The notes: a model not told the origin generated them from the sequence alone. A stretch of DNA of 64,000 nucleotides from Ornithinicoccus hortensis (GCF_006716185.1 NZ_VFOP01000001.1:62001-126000), one strand, 5' to 3'; positions 31,695-40,491 are shown, counted from the first letter of the stretch. A program made the numbers and translations.

Positions 31695-33043
31695 CCGGAC
31701 ACCTCCTCGGTCTCCGCCGGGACGCCGGGTAACACCGGCCGGGTCCTCAGCTCGAACACGGCGTAACCGGCGACGAAAGCGAGGCAGGCCGCGGGCACCA
31801 CGTAACCGAAGGCGGTGCTGCCCACCGAGTCCATCACCGCGCCCTGCACCAACGGCAGGATCGCCCCACCCAAGATGGCCATCACCAGGCCCGCCGCGCC
31901 GAACTTGGCGTCCTCACCGAGACCCTCCAGGGCGAGCCCGTAGATGGTGGGGAACATCAGCGACAATCCTGCCGAGATCGCCACGACCGCAATCAAGCCC
32001 ACGATGTTGAGGACGAACATCGCCATCAGGCAGCAGATCACGCCGAACGTGGCCATGATGAGCAGCAGCTTCGCCGGGCGGAAGATCCCCAGGAGGTAGA
32101 CCATGGCGAACCGGGCCACCAGGAAGACGATGAGGCTGGCCTGCAGGTACATCCCTGACTGGCCCGAGGACACTCCGACGACGTCGAGGGCGTAGATGAC
32201 GGTGAAGGTCCAGACACAGGTCTGCGCCGCGACGTTGAAGAACTGGGCGATGACGCCGTAGCGATAGCGGCGGTTGCGCCACAGCCGACCGGCGACGCCA
32301 CCGGAGGCGGACCGGTCCAGCCGGGCCTCGGCCTGCTGCTCGGCCGGGAGCTCGGGGATCTTGCGGAACGCCAGGGCCAGCCACAGGATCACCAGGACCG
32401 CCGCGATCCCCAGGTAGGGCCGCAACACCAGTAACAGGTCGGTCTCCTGGCTTGCCCGCAGTTCCTCGGCGGTCATGATCGTCTTGGCCGCCTCGGAGGT
32501 CAGCCCGGGAAGGATCAGGACGGCGCCGAGCAGCACCCCGATGTTGGCGCCGACCGGGTTGAAGGCTTGGGCCAGGTTGAGCCGCCGGGTGGCGGTCGCC
32601 TCATCGCCCATCGCGATGACGAGGGGATTGGCCGAGGTCTCCAGGATGGACAGGCCGGCCGCAAGCACGAACAGGGCGACCAGGAATGCCTCGTAGACCA
32701 GCATCTGGCTAGCAGGGAAGAACAGGATGCCACCGGCGGCAGCCAGGCCGAGGCCGGTGAGCATGCCGGCCTTGTAGCCGAACCGGCTGTTGATGAAGGC
32801 TGCCGGGACTGCCAGCAGGAAGTAGGCGCCGTAGTAGGCCGACTGCACGAGGGACGACTGCAGATTCGACATGTCGAAGATGCTGCGGAACACGCCGACC
32901 AGGATGTCGGTGAGGTTGGCTGCGATACCCCACGCCGCGAAGCACGCGACCACCAAGATGAACGGGACGAGCAGGTGCGGCTCGACCAGCCGGGCCCGGG
33001 TCCCCCCGGACTCCTCGGGCGGCGCGTTCGTGGTCGCGGTCAC
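31691..33043 (-). CDS. FucP-like sugar:proton symporter (MFS)
   Basis: The 450-residue major-facilitator protein has about 12 helices. It resembles FucP: VACFAAWGIAANLTDILVGVFRSIFDMSN in helix 1, where the conserved W and N-L-D residues lie, then YGAYFLLAVPAAFINSRFGYKAG. LETSANPLVIAMG and NLAQAFNPVGANIGVLLGAVL complete the match. Substrates of this family include L-fucose and related hexoses. It is first of a two-gene operon preceded by two palindromic operator-like sites. Confidence 0.87.
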   Translation of the reverse strand: MTATTNAPPEESGGTRARLVEPHLLVPFILVVACFAAWGIAANLTDILVGVFRSIFDMSNLQSSLVQSAYYGAYFLLAVPAAFINSRFGYKAGMLTGLGLAAAGGILFFPASQMLVYEAFLVALFVLAAGLSILETSANPLVIAMGDEATATRRLNLAQAFNPVGANIGVLLGAVLILPGLTSEAAKTIMTAEELRASQETDLLLVLRPYLGIAAVLVILWLALAFRKIPELPAEQQAEARLDRSASGGVAGRLWRNRRYRYGVIAQFFNVAAQTCVWTFTVIYALDVVGVSSGQSGMYLQASLIVFLVARFAMVYLLGIFRPAKLLLIMATFGVICCLMAMFVLNIVGLIAVVAISAGLSLMFPTIYGLALEGLGEDAKFGAAGLVMAILGGAILPLVQGAVMDSVGSTAFGYVVPAACLAFVAGYAVFELRTRPVLPGVPAETEEVSG

Positions 33044-33132
33044 CGCTGGGCCCCCAGACGTCGTCGTCAGTTGCGTGTCAGTGGAGCGACTGTAGCGCTC
33101 GATGGCGCGCTTGTCTGCTGCTGGCGGGGGCT

Positions 33133-33162
33133 GCAGGATTATCGGGTTACCCCGAAACCTGG
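33133..33162. promoter_or_regulatory. Operator-like half-palindrome (site 1) upstream of fucP-like gene
   Basis: GCAGGATTATCGGGT followed by TACCCCGAAACCTGG. The left half is identical to the mirror of the right half of site 2 (33195-33225); its own right half is diverged. About 62 bases separate the two site centres, a spacing suited to cooperative binding or looping. Lies 90-120 bases upstream of the symporter ATG. Confidence 0.55.
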
Positions 33163-33194
33163 CGCTATCGACCGGGAAGCTTCTGCTACGAAGC

Positions 33195-33225
33195 GCAGGA
33201 TTACCGGGTGACCCGATAATCCTGC
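33195..33225. promoter_or_regulatory. Near-perfect 31-bp operator palindrome (site 2)
   Basis: The left arm GCAGGATTACCGGGT and right arm ACCCGATAATCCTGC pair at 14 of 15 positions around a single central G. Such a long dyad upstream of the sugar transporter is very probably a repressor or activator site. No LacI or other sugar regulator is encoded beside it; the nearest regulator is the LysR gene at 33506. Confidence 0.65.
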
Positions 33226-33241
33226 ACGGGGTGCCGACCGC

Positions 33242-33427
33242 TCAGCGGGTGCCGGTGCGCGAGGGCAGCACGGTCAGGGCGACGCCGCGGGAGGCGGGGT
33301 AGGCGGCGAACTCGCGGGCGACCCGGCGGCGCTCGGCACGCTCGGGGTTGCCCTGGCGGACGGCCTCGACGCGACGGGCAAGGGCGCCGAGGACCGGCAG
33401 GGTGGGGGTCAGGGTGCGCGTCGTCAT
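33242..33427 (-). CDS. Small hypothetical protein, divergent from LysR gene
   Basis: A 61-residue basic protein starting MTTRTLTPTLPVLGALARRV and containing ERAERRRVAREFAAYPASRG. It is divergent from the LysR regulator gene with 78 bases between starts, a common arrangement for a LysR target, but I recognise no domain. An alternative frame at 33201-33431 is Arg/Pro-rich and looks like a shadow. Confidence 0.5.
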   Translation of the reverse strand: MTTRTLTPTLPVLGALARRVEAVRQGNPERAERRRVAREFAAYPASRGVALTVLPSRTGTR

Positions 33428-33505
33428 GCATCTAGTGTGGGGCCACCAGGGATCATGCGTCCAATGACTGGAATGCAAGGCACACATGCGTCACAATCAT
33501 GTGTC

Positions 33506-34450
33506 ATGGAGACACGGGATCTACGCTGGTTCCAGCAGGTGGCCGACGGCAGCACCGTCACCGAGTTGAGCGACCTGGAGGGTACGACCCAGCCGGGCAT
33601 CTCTCGCGCCCTGGCTCGGCTGGACCGAGAGGTCGGCACGCCGCTGCTGCACCGGTCCGGCCGCACGCTGCGGATGACCCACGCGGGCGCCGCGTTCAAG
33701 CGGCACGTCGACGCGCTGCTGCACGAGCTCGACGACGGGCTCGCCGCGGTCCACCAGCTGGTCGACCCCGAGACCGGCACGGTCACCCTGGCCTTCCACC
33801 CCTCGCTCGGGACCTGGCTGGTGCCCGACCTGGTCAGCAGCTTCCGGGCCGACCACCCCGACGTCCGGTTCCAGCTGCTCCCCCGCTCGGACGCCACCAT
33901 CGCCACTGTCGGGACCCGCAGCGGGGTCGACATGGAGCTGTCCACCGTGCGCCCGCACACCGGGGACGCCGAGTGGCGGGGCCTGCTGGAGGAACCGCTC
34001 GTGCTCGCGGTCCCGGCCGGTCACCGACTGGCCCGGGCCACGCAGGCCGACGGACCGATCGACCTGGCCGAGGCCGCCGACGAACCCTTCGTGCTGCTCC
34101 ACCCGGGCTCCCTGCTGCGCCAGACCACCCTGGACCTGTGCACACGGGCCGGCTTCACGGCATACCCGGCGTTCGAGTGCGAGGACCTGGCGACCGTGCG
34201 GGCCTTCGTCGCGGCGGGGCTCGGCGTGGCCGTGGTGCCGCGACCGGCTCCGTATGCCGAGCCGCCCGGGGGGCCGGTCCGGCACCTGCCGCTGGGCGAC
34301 CGGTTCGCGGTGCGCGAGGTCGGGTTGGCGTGGTCTCCGGAGCGGCGGATGCTGCCTGCGGCGCGACTGTTCCACGAGCACATGCTCGCGCGGGCGGCGG
34401 CCGGCTCCCTGACCTCGGGCTACTGGGCGGAGACCCGCGAGAGGTCGTAG
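33506..34450 (+). CDS. LysR-family transcriptional regulator
   Basis: The 314-residue regulator starts METRDLRWFQQVADGSTVTE, with the N-terminal helix-turn-helix continuing through GTTQPGISRALARLDREVGTPLLHR to residue 60. The substrate domain (about 90-300) has TVTLAFHPSLGTWLVPDLV and a late VAAGLGVAVVPRP motif. The ATG at 33506 is chosen over upstream codons because it fits the family N-terminus. It probably controls the divergent 61-residue protein gene. The inducer is unknown. Confidence 0.86.
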   Translation: METRDLRWFQQVADGSTVTELSDLEGTTQPGISRALARLDREVGTPLLHRSGRTLRMTHAGAAFKRHVDALLHELDDGLAAVHQLVDPETGTVTLAFHPSLGTWLVPDLVSSFRADHPDVRFQLLPRSDATIATVGTRSGVDMELSTVRPHTGDAEWRGLLEEPLVLAVPAGHRLARATQADGPIDLAEAADEPFVLLHPGSLLRQTTLDLCTRAGFTAYPAFECEDLATVRAFVAAGLGVAVVPRPAPYAEPPGGPVRHLPLGDRFAVREVGLAWSPERRMLPAARLFHEHMLARAAAGSLTSGYWAETRERS

Positions 34451-34659
34451 TCCATCCCGTAGTCCTGCCACGAGGGGGTCAGCTCCACCACCGGGATGCC
34501 CGCCTGCTCGGGCACGAGATCGAAGACCTGGGCTCCGATGCAGAGCACCAGGGCAGCCACCACGACCAGCCAGGACAACGTCAACCCCAGGACGTCACCG
34601 GGCTCCCTCCCGGACCGAACCACCTGCGCCGTTCGGATCGCGCTCTCGTACGCAACCAC
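34420..34659 (-). CDS. Small single-TM protein
   Basis: A 79-residue frame starting at GTG 34659 with GGAAGGGGA ideally spaced upstream. It has a short cytoplasmic part (AYESAIRTAQVVRSGREPGD), one clear helix (VLGLTLSWLVVVAALVLCIGAQVF) and an extracellular tail ending YDLSRVSAQ. Not recognised as a family. It overlaps the end of the LysR gene by 31 bases, tail-to-tail, which is the main reason for doubt. Confidence 0.5.
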   Translation of the reverse strand: MVAYESAIRTAQVVRSGREPGDVLGLTLSWLVVVAALVLCIGAQVFDLVPEQAGIPVVELTPSWQDYGMDYDLSRVSAQ

Positions 34660-34777
34660 AAACGTCCCCTTCCTACGCCTGGAGCCACGAGGTGTCTTCG
34701 CACAAGTTGAAGTTCGAATCGTAGCAGCGTCGCGGACTCCGGTGGCGACCAGTCGAGCCCGGTGGCACGCTGACCGG

Positions 34778-36100
34778 ATGACCGATACGGAGACCCTGAC
34801 CGCCCGCCAGTTCCAGGAGTCCGGGGGCACCGGCGACTGGCGCGTGCTGGGGGCCGGCGCGAGCGCCTGGTTCGGCGCCCCGTCGCACGCCGCCGGCGCC
34901 GCGTTGGTCCGCCGGATCACGGAGGCGGCAGACACCCCGGAGGCGCGCGAGGGGGCGGTCCCGGACATCGACCTGCGCCAGAGCGGCGTGCGCGTCGACC
35001 TCCCGCGGCACGGGTTCGGCGCCCCGGATGTCGCCTTGGCCGAGCAGATCTCGGCGGCGGCCCGCGAGCTGGGGCTGACCTCCGATCCCGCCGCCGTCCA
35101 GGACCTCCAGCTGGCCTTCGACGTGCTGGACCAGGCGGCGGTGCAGCCGTTCTGGGAGGCGGCCCTGGCATACGAACCGGTCGGCGAGGAGGACATCGTC
35201 GACCCGCTGCGCCGGCACCCCCCGATCTGGTTCCAGGACCAGGACGCGCCGCGGCCGCTGCGCAACCGGGTCCACCTGGATGTGGTCACGCCCCAGCCGG
35301 TGGCGGAGCGGGCCGTCCGGGCGGTGCGCGACCTCGGGGCGCGGTCGGTCGCCGACCACGACTACTACGCGACGGTGGCGGATGCCGAGGGCAACGAGGC
35401 GGACCTGCTCCCGCTGCCGGAGGGCGCCGACCGGTGGGAGGGCGCCGAGGTCGAGGACTGGCGGCTGGTCTTCTCCGCGATGGCCAGCTATCCGGTGGGC
35501 TCGGCGGAGCAGGCCGCCGGCCTCGTCGAGGCGGTCGCCGCCCTGGCCGACGAGGCCGGGCTGCCGCTCGGGATCGACCTGCGCCCGGGCGTGGTCACGC
35601 TCGACTCCGGCAAGGACGCGTGGGAGCAGGACGACGGCTACCGGGCGCTCGCCGGTCGGGTGCAGGCGGCGGCCCGCGGGCTGGGTCTGACCGCCGACGT
35701 CGGGGCGCCCCGGTTCGTCCAGGTCGGCATCGACGCGGTCGACATCCCGGCGGTGCGTGCGTTCTGGGCCGCCGTGCTCGGCTACGAACCCGACCCCCGG
35801 GAGGGCGTCACCGACCTGGTCGACCCGCGACGGCTCAACACCGTGGTGTTCTTCCAGCCGATGGAGGAGTCGGAGACCGAGCGGCGGGCGCAGCGCAACC
35901 GGATCCACGTCGACCTGTTCGTGCCCGACGACCAGGCGCAGGCCCGGATCGAGGCCGGCCTGGCGGCGGGTGGTCGCCTGGCCTACGACGGCAACGCGCC
36001 GTTCGGGTGGACTCTGGCCGACCCCGAGGGCAACGAGGTCGACATCGCCGTGGCCGTCGGGCGGGAGGAGGCCTGGCGGGCAGCGCGCGGCGAGGCCTGA
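34778..36100 (+). CDS. Tandem pterin-dehydratase-like / VOC (glyoxalase-like) protein
   Basis: The 440-residue protein is an internal duplication. Each half has a segment resembling pterin carbinolamine dehydratase (half 1: GDWRVLGAGASAWFG and PDIDLRQSGVRVDL; half 2: WRLVFSAMASYPVG and PLGIDLRPGVVTLD), followed by a glyoxalase/VOC domain (LAFDVLDQAAVQPFWEAAL and NRVHLDVVTP in half 1; VQVGIDAVDIPAVRAFWAAV and NRIHVDLFVP in half 2). The His pair of true dehydratases is not seen, so the first module may be structural. Enzyme activity unknown. The ATG at 34778 follows a divergent, AT-richer region. Confidence 0.75.
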   Translation: MTDTETLTARQFQESGGTGDWRVLGAGASAWFGAPSHAAGAALVRRITEAADTPEAREGAVPDIDLRQSGVRVDLPRHGFGAPDVALAEQISAAARELGLTSDPAAVQDLQLAFDVLDQAAVQPFWEAALAYEPVGEEDIVDPLRRHPPIWFQDQDAPRPLRNRVHLDVVTPQPVAERAVRAVRDLGARSVADHDYYATVADAEGNEADLLPLPEGADRWEGAEVEDWRLVFSAMASYPVGSAEQAAGLVEAVAALADEAGLPLGIDLRPGVVTLDSGKDAWEQDDGYRALAGRVQAAARGLGLTADVGAPRFVQVGIDAVDIPAVRAFWAAVLGYEPDPREGVTDLVDPRRLNTVVFFQPMEESETERRAQRNRIHVDLFVPDDQAQARIEAGLAAGGRLAYDGNAPFGWTLADPEGNEVDIAVAVGREEAWRAARGEA

Positions 36101-36101
36101 G

Positions 36102-36164
36102 GCACAACGCGCGCGACTGTACGCGTTGTGCACGCGATCGCGACGAAAACCGTGCACAACGCGT
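36102..36164. repeat. CACAACGCG inverted and direct repeats
   Basis: GCACAACGCG (36102-36111) and CGCGTTGTGC (36122-36131) are perfect inverted copies separated by ten bases; GTGCACAACGCGT (36152-36164) is a third copy in the first orientation. No T-run follows, so it is not a classical terminator. Confidence 0.7.
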
Positions 36165-36180
36165 CCGGTCGGCGCACTCC

Positions 36181-36200
36181 GTATGCCGTACACGGCATAC
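36181..36200. repeat. Inverted pair of the GGCATAC heptamer
   Basis: GTATGCCGT and ACGGCATAC form a perfect dyad with a two-base centre (AC), outside any gene. It is one of at least two places where the over-represented heptamer occurs as an inverted pair; the other is 21211-21228. Confidence 0.75.
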
Positions 36201-36271
36201 GGCGCGGATATCCTCGGCTGCTGATGGGTCAAGGACGGGCCGGCCGGTTCGAGCGCAGGGAGGACATCGCG

Positions 36272-36898
36272 ATGGCACGTGGGCAGGCCACGGAATACGG
36301 GCCCGTCCTCTGGAGGGCCAGGGCCGGGCTGGACAGGTCTGGCATGTGGGGGCTGGTGGCCGTCGTGTTCGGCTGCCTGCTCGCCGTGCCCTACCAGGTC
36401 GTCCGGCAGCCGGACGCGGAGCTCGGCCAGCGGGTGCTCGTCATCGGGCTCACCTACCTGATCGTCGGGGCCGTCATCGTGACGGTCCTGGGCATCCTGA
36501 ACGCGACCTTCCAGGTCACGCCGACGCACGTCGTCAAGCGGCGGGTGCTGAGGCCGGCGATCGTCGTGCCGCGGCAGCAGATCGCCGAGGCGGTCCTGAC
36601 CCCCCACTATGCGGTCTTCGGGAACCACCGACCCCGGGCCATCCTGGTGGACCGTGATACTGCGCCGCTCCTGACCTCGGCGCCGCTGCGCGAGATGGCC
36701 GACCTCGAGGGTTTGGCCCAGGCGGCACCGTCCGTGACGCGGGTGCCGGTGCTCACGGCCCGGGAGGCGACGCAGCGCTGGCCGCGGATGCTGCCCTGGT
36801 CGCACCGCAACCCCGCAGCGGGTGTCGCACTTGGCTTCGGAGTGGTCGTGCTGTGCGCGGCCGTCGCGGCGGTCCTGGTCGCCTGGCTGGTGCCCTGA
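36272..36898 (+). CDS. Membrane protein with PH-like (bPH) domain
   Basis: The 208-residue protein has two helices early (GMWGLVAVVFGCLLAVPYQV and LVIGLTYLIVGAVIVTVLGI), then a soluble segment NATFQVTPTHVVKRRVLRPAIVVPRQQIAEAVL like a bacterial PH domain, and a C-terminal helix (VALGFGVVVLCAAVAAVLVAWLV). The ATG at 36272 has GGGAGG eight bases upstream, so earlier in-frame starts at 36128 or 36224 are not preferred. The role is unknown; such proteins are frequent in actinobacteria. Confidence 0.7.
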   Translation: MARGQATEYGPVLWRARAGLDRSGMWGLVAVVFGCLLAVPYQVVRQPDAELGQRVLVIGLTYLIVGAVIVTVLGILNATFQVTPTHVVKRRVLRPAIVVPRQQIAEAVLTPHYAVFGNHRPRAILVDRDTAPLLTSAPLREMADLEGLAQAAPSVTRVPVLTAREATQRWPRMLPWSHRNPAAGVALGFGVVVLCAAVAAVLVAWLVP

Positions 36899-36932
36899 CG
36901 CACGGGGATCTGCGCAGCCAGCGCATCGGGTC

Positions 36933-37289
36933 CTATTCGTGCACGAGCAAGCGCTGCAGGCCGGGTCCGCTCACGTGCAGGGCAGCGGCCCCAGGTGAGA
37001 TCTCGAAAGCCTCCGACAACTCGAATGCCCCGACCCGGCGCAGCCTCTCGGCGGTGGCCGTCAACTCGCCCACCTGGATGCCGAATGCCGCGTCCTCGGT
37101 CATAAGAACAGGGACCCGCTGCACGAAGATCGGCACGGCGCCTTCGAACTCCACCCACTCCTGGTCGGTGTAGTCCTCGGACGGGCTGACCGGCTCCAGC
37201 CCCAACCCCGTCGAGAAGAGGGCGACTGCCAACGAGGTGTCGGTGGTCTGGAAGAAGACCGAGCCCACTCGCGCGTCTCCGGTACTCAT
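36933..37289 (-). CDS. VOC-superfamily (glyoxalase-like) small protein
   Basis: The 118-residue single VOC module has GSVFFQTTDTSLAVALFSTGLGLEPV, then WVEFEGAVPIFVQRVP and a second half ending AALHVSGPGLQRLLV. Beta-alpha-beta-beta-beta halves are suggested, but metal-ligand residues are not certain. The ATG at 37289 has GGGGAG upstream; the longer reading to 37436 is unlikely. It may be an isomerase or resistance-type binding protein. No neighbour clarifies its role. Confidence 0.65.
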   Translation of the reverse strand: MSTGDARVGSVFFQTTDTSLAVALFSTGLGLEPVSPSEDYTDQEWVEFEGAVPIFVQRVPVLMTEDAAFGIQVGELTATAERLRRVGAFELSEAFEISPGAAALHVSGPGLQRLLVHE

Positions 37290-37494
37290 CCGTGACTCCC
37301 CATCCGCAACGGACCGAGGCTGATCGGCCGGTCCTGTGTCCCGTCTACGTCGTAGCCAAGCAGATCCTTGGGACAGGGACGAATCGGGCAGTGCCACAGG
37401 ACCGACCGGTCTGAAACTCTTGCGCAACGACAGCAAGCTGCGGTATGCCTAGCCGTGAGGCGGACGGCTCGTCCGCCCGGCCGAAGGATGCTGC

Positions 37495-38950
37495 ATGGCT
37501 TCTGAGAGCCAGCGGTCCACCACCCTGACGGTGCCAGCCCTCACCGCCATGGTCGTCGGATCGATGGTCGGTGCCGGCGTCTTCCAGCTGCCGGCACGGT
37601 TCGCCGGCGAGACGGGCGTCTACGGCGCGCTCATCGCCTGGGGCATCGCCGGGTCGGGCATGCTGATGCTGGCCTTCGTCTTCCAGAACCTCGCGGTCCG
37701 CAGGCCGGACATCGACAACGGGGTCTACGCCTACGCGCGCGCCGGGTTCGGTATCTATCCCGGTTTCCTCTCCGCCATCGGTTTCTGGGCGTCGGCCTGC
37801 GCGGGCAACGCCTTCTACTGGGTCCTGATCATGTCGACCCTGTCCCAGCTGTTCCCCGACCTGGAGCCGCTGCTCGGCACGGGCGACACCTGGGTCGCCT
37901 TCCTGGTGTCCGCGGCCGCGGTCTGGGGCTTCTTCCTGCTGATCCGGCGCGGTGTCCAGGAGGCCGCGGCGATCAACGCCGTGGTCACGGTGGCCAAGAT
38001 CGTGCCCCTGGCGCTCTTCGTGGTGCTGGCGGTCTTCTTCTTCGACGCGGGGACGTTCGCCGACAACCTGACCGGTGGCTACGACCTGCCCGGTGGTGAG
38101 TCGCTGTTCCAGCAGGTCCAGGGCACCCTGCTGGTCACCGTCTTCGTCTTCCTCGGGATCGAGGGCGCCAGCGTCTACTCGCGCTACGCCAAGCGCCGCA
38201 AGGACGTCGGCCGGGCCACCGTCCTGGGCTTCCTGTCGGTGCTCGCCCTGTTCGCCTCGATCTCGATCCTGTCCTTCGGACATCCTGCCCAAGGGCGAGA
38301 TCGCCACCCTCCAGCAGCCGTCGGTCGGGGGCGTGCTCGAGGCCGCCGTCGGGCCCTGGGGCGGGGCGTTCATCCGGGTCGGCCTCATCGTCTCGGTGCT
38401 GGGCGCCTACCTGGCCTGGCAGCTGCTGGCCGCCGACGTGGTCTATGCCGCGGCCAAGGACCGCGACCTCCCCGAGCGGATGGCCCGGCTGAACCGGCAC
38501 GAGGTCCCGGAGAACGCGGTGCTGTGGACCTCGATCTTCGTCACCGCCATCCTGTTCGCCGTCCAGTTCGTCAGCGAGGCGCTCGACTTCACCCTGGACC
38601 TGACGGCGGCCCTCGCCCTCGCGCCGTTCGCCCTGGCCAGCGGGTATGCCGTGAAGGTGGCACTCGCGCGGCAGGGCTACCAGGACGCCGCGCCCCGCGA
38701 GCGGACCAAGGAGCTGGTCGTGGCGGTGCTCTCCACCGGCTACACCCTGTTCCTGATCTGGGCGGCGGGCTACACCTTCCTGTTCCTGGCCTGCATCCTG
38801 CTCGCCCCCGCGACGATCCTCTACGTCATGGCCCGGCGGGAGCAGCGGGCCCCGACGTTCACCCGCGCGGGCCTGGTGACCTTCTGCACCATCGTCGTCT
38901 TCGCCGTCGTCGGGCTCGTCCTGCTGGCGACCGGCGCCGTCCAGATCTAG
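37495..38950 (+). pseudogene. arcD: Basic amino acid antiporter (ArcD-like), frame-disrupted
   Basis: APC-superfamily permease of about 485 residues in two frames. Frame one, from the ATG at 37495, gives VPALTAMVVGSMVGAGVFQLP (helix 1 with the family G-S-x-GAG motif) through LALFASISILSFG. From about 38278 coding continues in the +1 frame with DILPKGEIATLQQPSVGGV through to [13 protein letters not shown] at 38950. One extra base or two missing bases near 38275-38285 explain it. The product would exchange arginine for ornithine. It is followed by arginine deiminase, the normal arc neighbour. It could be a true null mutation or a read error. Confidence 0.75.
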
Positions 38951-38972
38951 CCCCCCCGAGGAAGGAAGCTCG

Positions 38973-40211
38973 ATGACCGCCCACCCCTACGGTGTCCACT
39001 CCGAGGTCGGCAAGCTCCGCAAGGTGCTGGTCTGCCGACCCGGGCTGAGCCATGAGCGGCTCACCCCCAGCAACAACGACGAGCTGCTCTTCGACGACGT
39101 GCTCTGGGTGGAGAGCGCGCAGCGCGACCACCAGGACTTCGTGGACAACCTGCGCGACCGCGGGGTCGAGGTCGTCGAGCTGCACGAGCTGCTCGCCGAG
39201 ACGCTCGCCGTGCCGGGCGCCCGGGAGTGGTTGCTGGACCGCAAGCTCACCGTGCACGACGTCGGGTTGGGGCTGGTGGACGACACCCGGGCCTTCCTGG
39301 ACACCCTCGACAACGCGACGCTCACGGCATACCTGATCGGTGGCCTGTCGACCCGGGAGATCCCCGAGGAGTTCCGCTCCGACTACCTGGCGCTCGTCCG
39401 GTCCTCCGAGGGCGTGGCCGAGTACCTGATGCCGCCCCTGCCGAACACCATCTACACCCGCGACACCACGTGCTGGATCTACGGCGGGCTGACGCTGAAC
39501 CCGCTGTACTGGCCGGCGCGGCACGACGAGACGCTGCTGATGAAGGCGATCTACGAGCACCACCCCGACTTCACCGGCAGCACGGTCTGGTGGGGCGACC
39601 CGGAGCAGGACTGGGGGCAGGCGACCTTCGAGGGCGGGGACGTGATGCCGATCGGCAACGGGGCGGTGCTGATCGGGATGAGCGAGCGCACCTCGCGCCA
39701 GGCGATCACCCAGGTCGCCGCGAAACTGTTCGAGGCGGAGGCTGCCACGCGGGTCGTGGTCGCCGGCATGCCCAGGCTGCGCGCCGCGATGCACCTGGAC
39801 ACGGTCTTCACCTTCGCCGACCGTGACGTGGTCACCTACTACCCCGACATCGTCGACGGGATCAAGACCGTCTCGCTGCGTCCCGCGGACAACGGCGGGC
39901 TCGAGGTGACCGAGGAGTCCGCCCCCTTCATCGACGTGGTCGCCGATGCCCTCGGCCTGCCGGCCCTGCGGGCGGTTGAGCCGGGCGGAGGCTGGTATGC
40001 CGGGGAGCGGCAGCAGTGGGACAGCGGCAACAACGCGGTGGCGGTCGAGCCCGGGGTGGTCTTCACCTACGACCGCAACACCTACACCAACTCCCTGCTC
40101 CGGGAGGCCGGCATCGAGGTCATCCCGATCCGGGGTGCCGAGCTCGGCCGGGGCCGCGGCGGCGGGCACTGCATGACCTGCCCGATCTCCCGGGACCCGG
40201 TCGACTACTGA
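38973..40211 (+). CDS. arcA: Arginine deiminase
   Basis: The 412-residue enzyme hydrolyses L-arginine to citrulline and ammonia. It starts [20 protein letters not shown] with the family-typical GxxSExGxLxxV segment. [17 protein letters not shown] carries substrate Asp residues; [11 protein letters not shown] holds the Glu and Asp near 220; MHLDTVFTF holds the catalytic His near 270; [14 protein letters not shown] near the end contains the nucleophilic Cys. It is 22 bases after arcD. No arcB or arcC is seen nearby, so the ATP-yielding steps are elsewhere or missing. Confidence 0.93.
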   Translation: MTAHPYGVHSEVGKLRKVLVCRPGLSHERLTPSNNDELLFDDVLWVESAQRDHQDFVDNLRDRGVEVVELHELLAETLAVPGAREWLLDRKLTVHDVGLGLVDDTRAFLDTLDNATLTAYLIGGLSTREIPEEFRSDYLALVRSSEGVAEYLMPPLPNTIYTRDTTCWIYGGLTLNPLYWPARHDETLLMKAIYEHHPDFTGSTVWWGDPEQDWGQATFEGGDVMPIGNGAVLIGMSERTSRQAITQVAAKLFEAEAATRVVVAGMPRLRAAMHLDTVFTFADRDVVTYYPDIVDGIKTVSLRPADNGGLEVTEESAPFIDVVADALGLPALRAVEPGGGWYAGERQQWDSGNNAVAVEPGVVFTYDRNTYTNSLLREAGIEVIPIRGAELGRGRGGGHCMTCPISRDPVDY

Positions 40212-40226
40212 GGGTGCGCCCTCCCG

Positions 40227-40412
40227 ACCGGACGCGTGAGCGGGCGGCGTTTCGACCCCACCAGACGTCCGAGCGGGCGGCGTTTCCACCCCACCAGACG
40301 TCCGAGCGGGCGGCGTTTCGACCTCACCAGACGTCTGGTCTGGCGGTCCGGCCACACCACCAAGCGCGTGACCTGGCGGCCGGGCTACCGCACCAAACGT
40401 GCGACGTGGCGA
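40227..40412 (+). repeat. Six-unit array of 21-nt repeats, exact 33-bp period
   Basis: Units start at 40227, 40260, 40293, 40326, 40359 and 40392, each 33 bases apart. Units begin ACCAGACG (ACCGGACG, ACCAAGCG and ACCAAACG variants) and end GGGCGG, CTGGCGG or GTGGCGA. The 12-nt segments between are variable but often read CGTTTC then ACCCC. Same unit as at 14444-14562. Confidence 0.9.
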
Positions 40413-40491
40413 TTACCCACGCGGTCGAGGCCAGCGTGAGCGCCTCGCGACGGATGACCACCAGAGGAGTCGACTAAACCCGTGCGGGACG

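Larger units (their letters stand above)
36101..36271. other. Intergenic region with stacked dyads
   Basis: This 170-base gap holds a 10-bp inverted repeat (GCACAACGCG at 36102, CGCGTTGTGC at 36122), a further GTGCACAACGCGT at 36152, and a 20-bp GGCATAC dyad at 36181-36200. The first two could act as a terminator for the VOC gene. RBS GGGAGG for the next gene is at 36258-36263. Confidence 0.55.

Noticed and set aside
34705-34735. tRNA T-arm (GTTCGAATC at 34711)
   Set aside because: No matching acceptor stem, anticodon arm or D-arm could be drawn around it.
40236-40439. Repeat protein with 11-residue units
   Set aside because: Several frames and both strands give 11-residue repeats simply because the DNA period is 33; no start signal or stable frame favours one.
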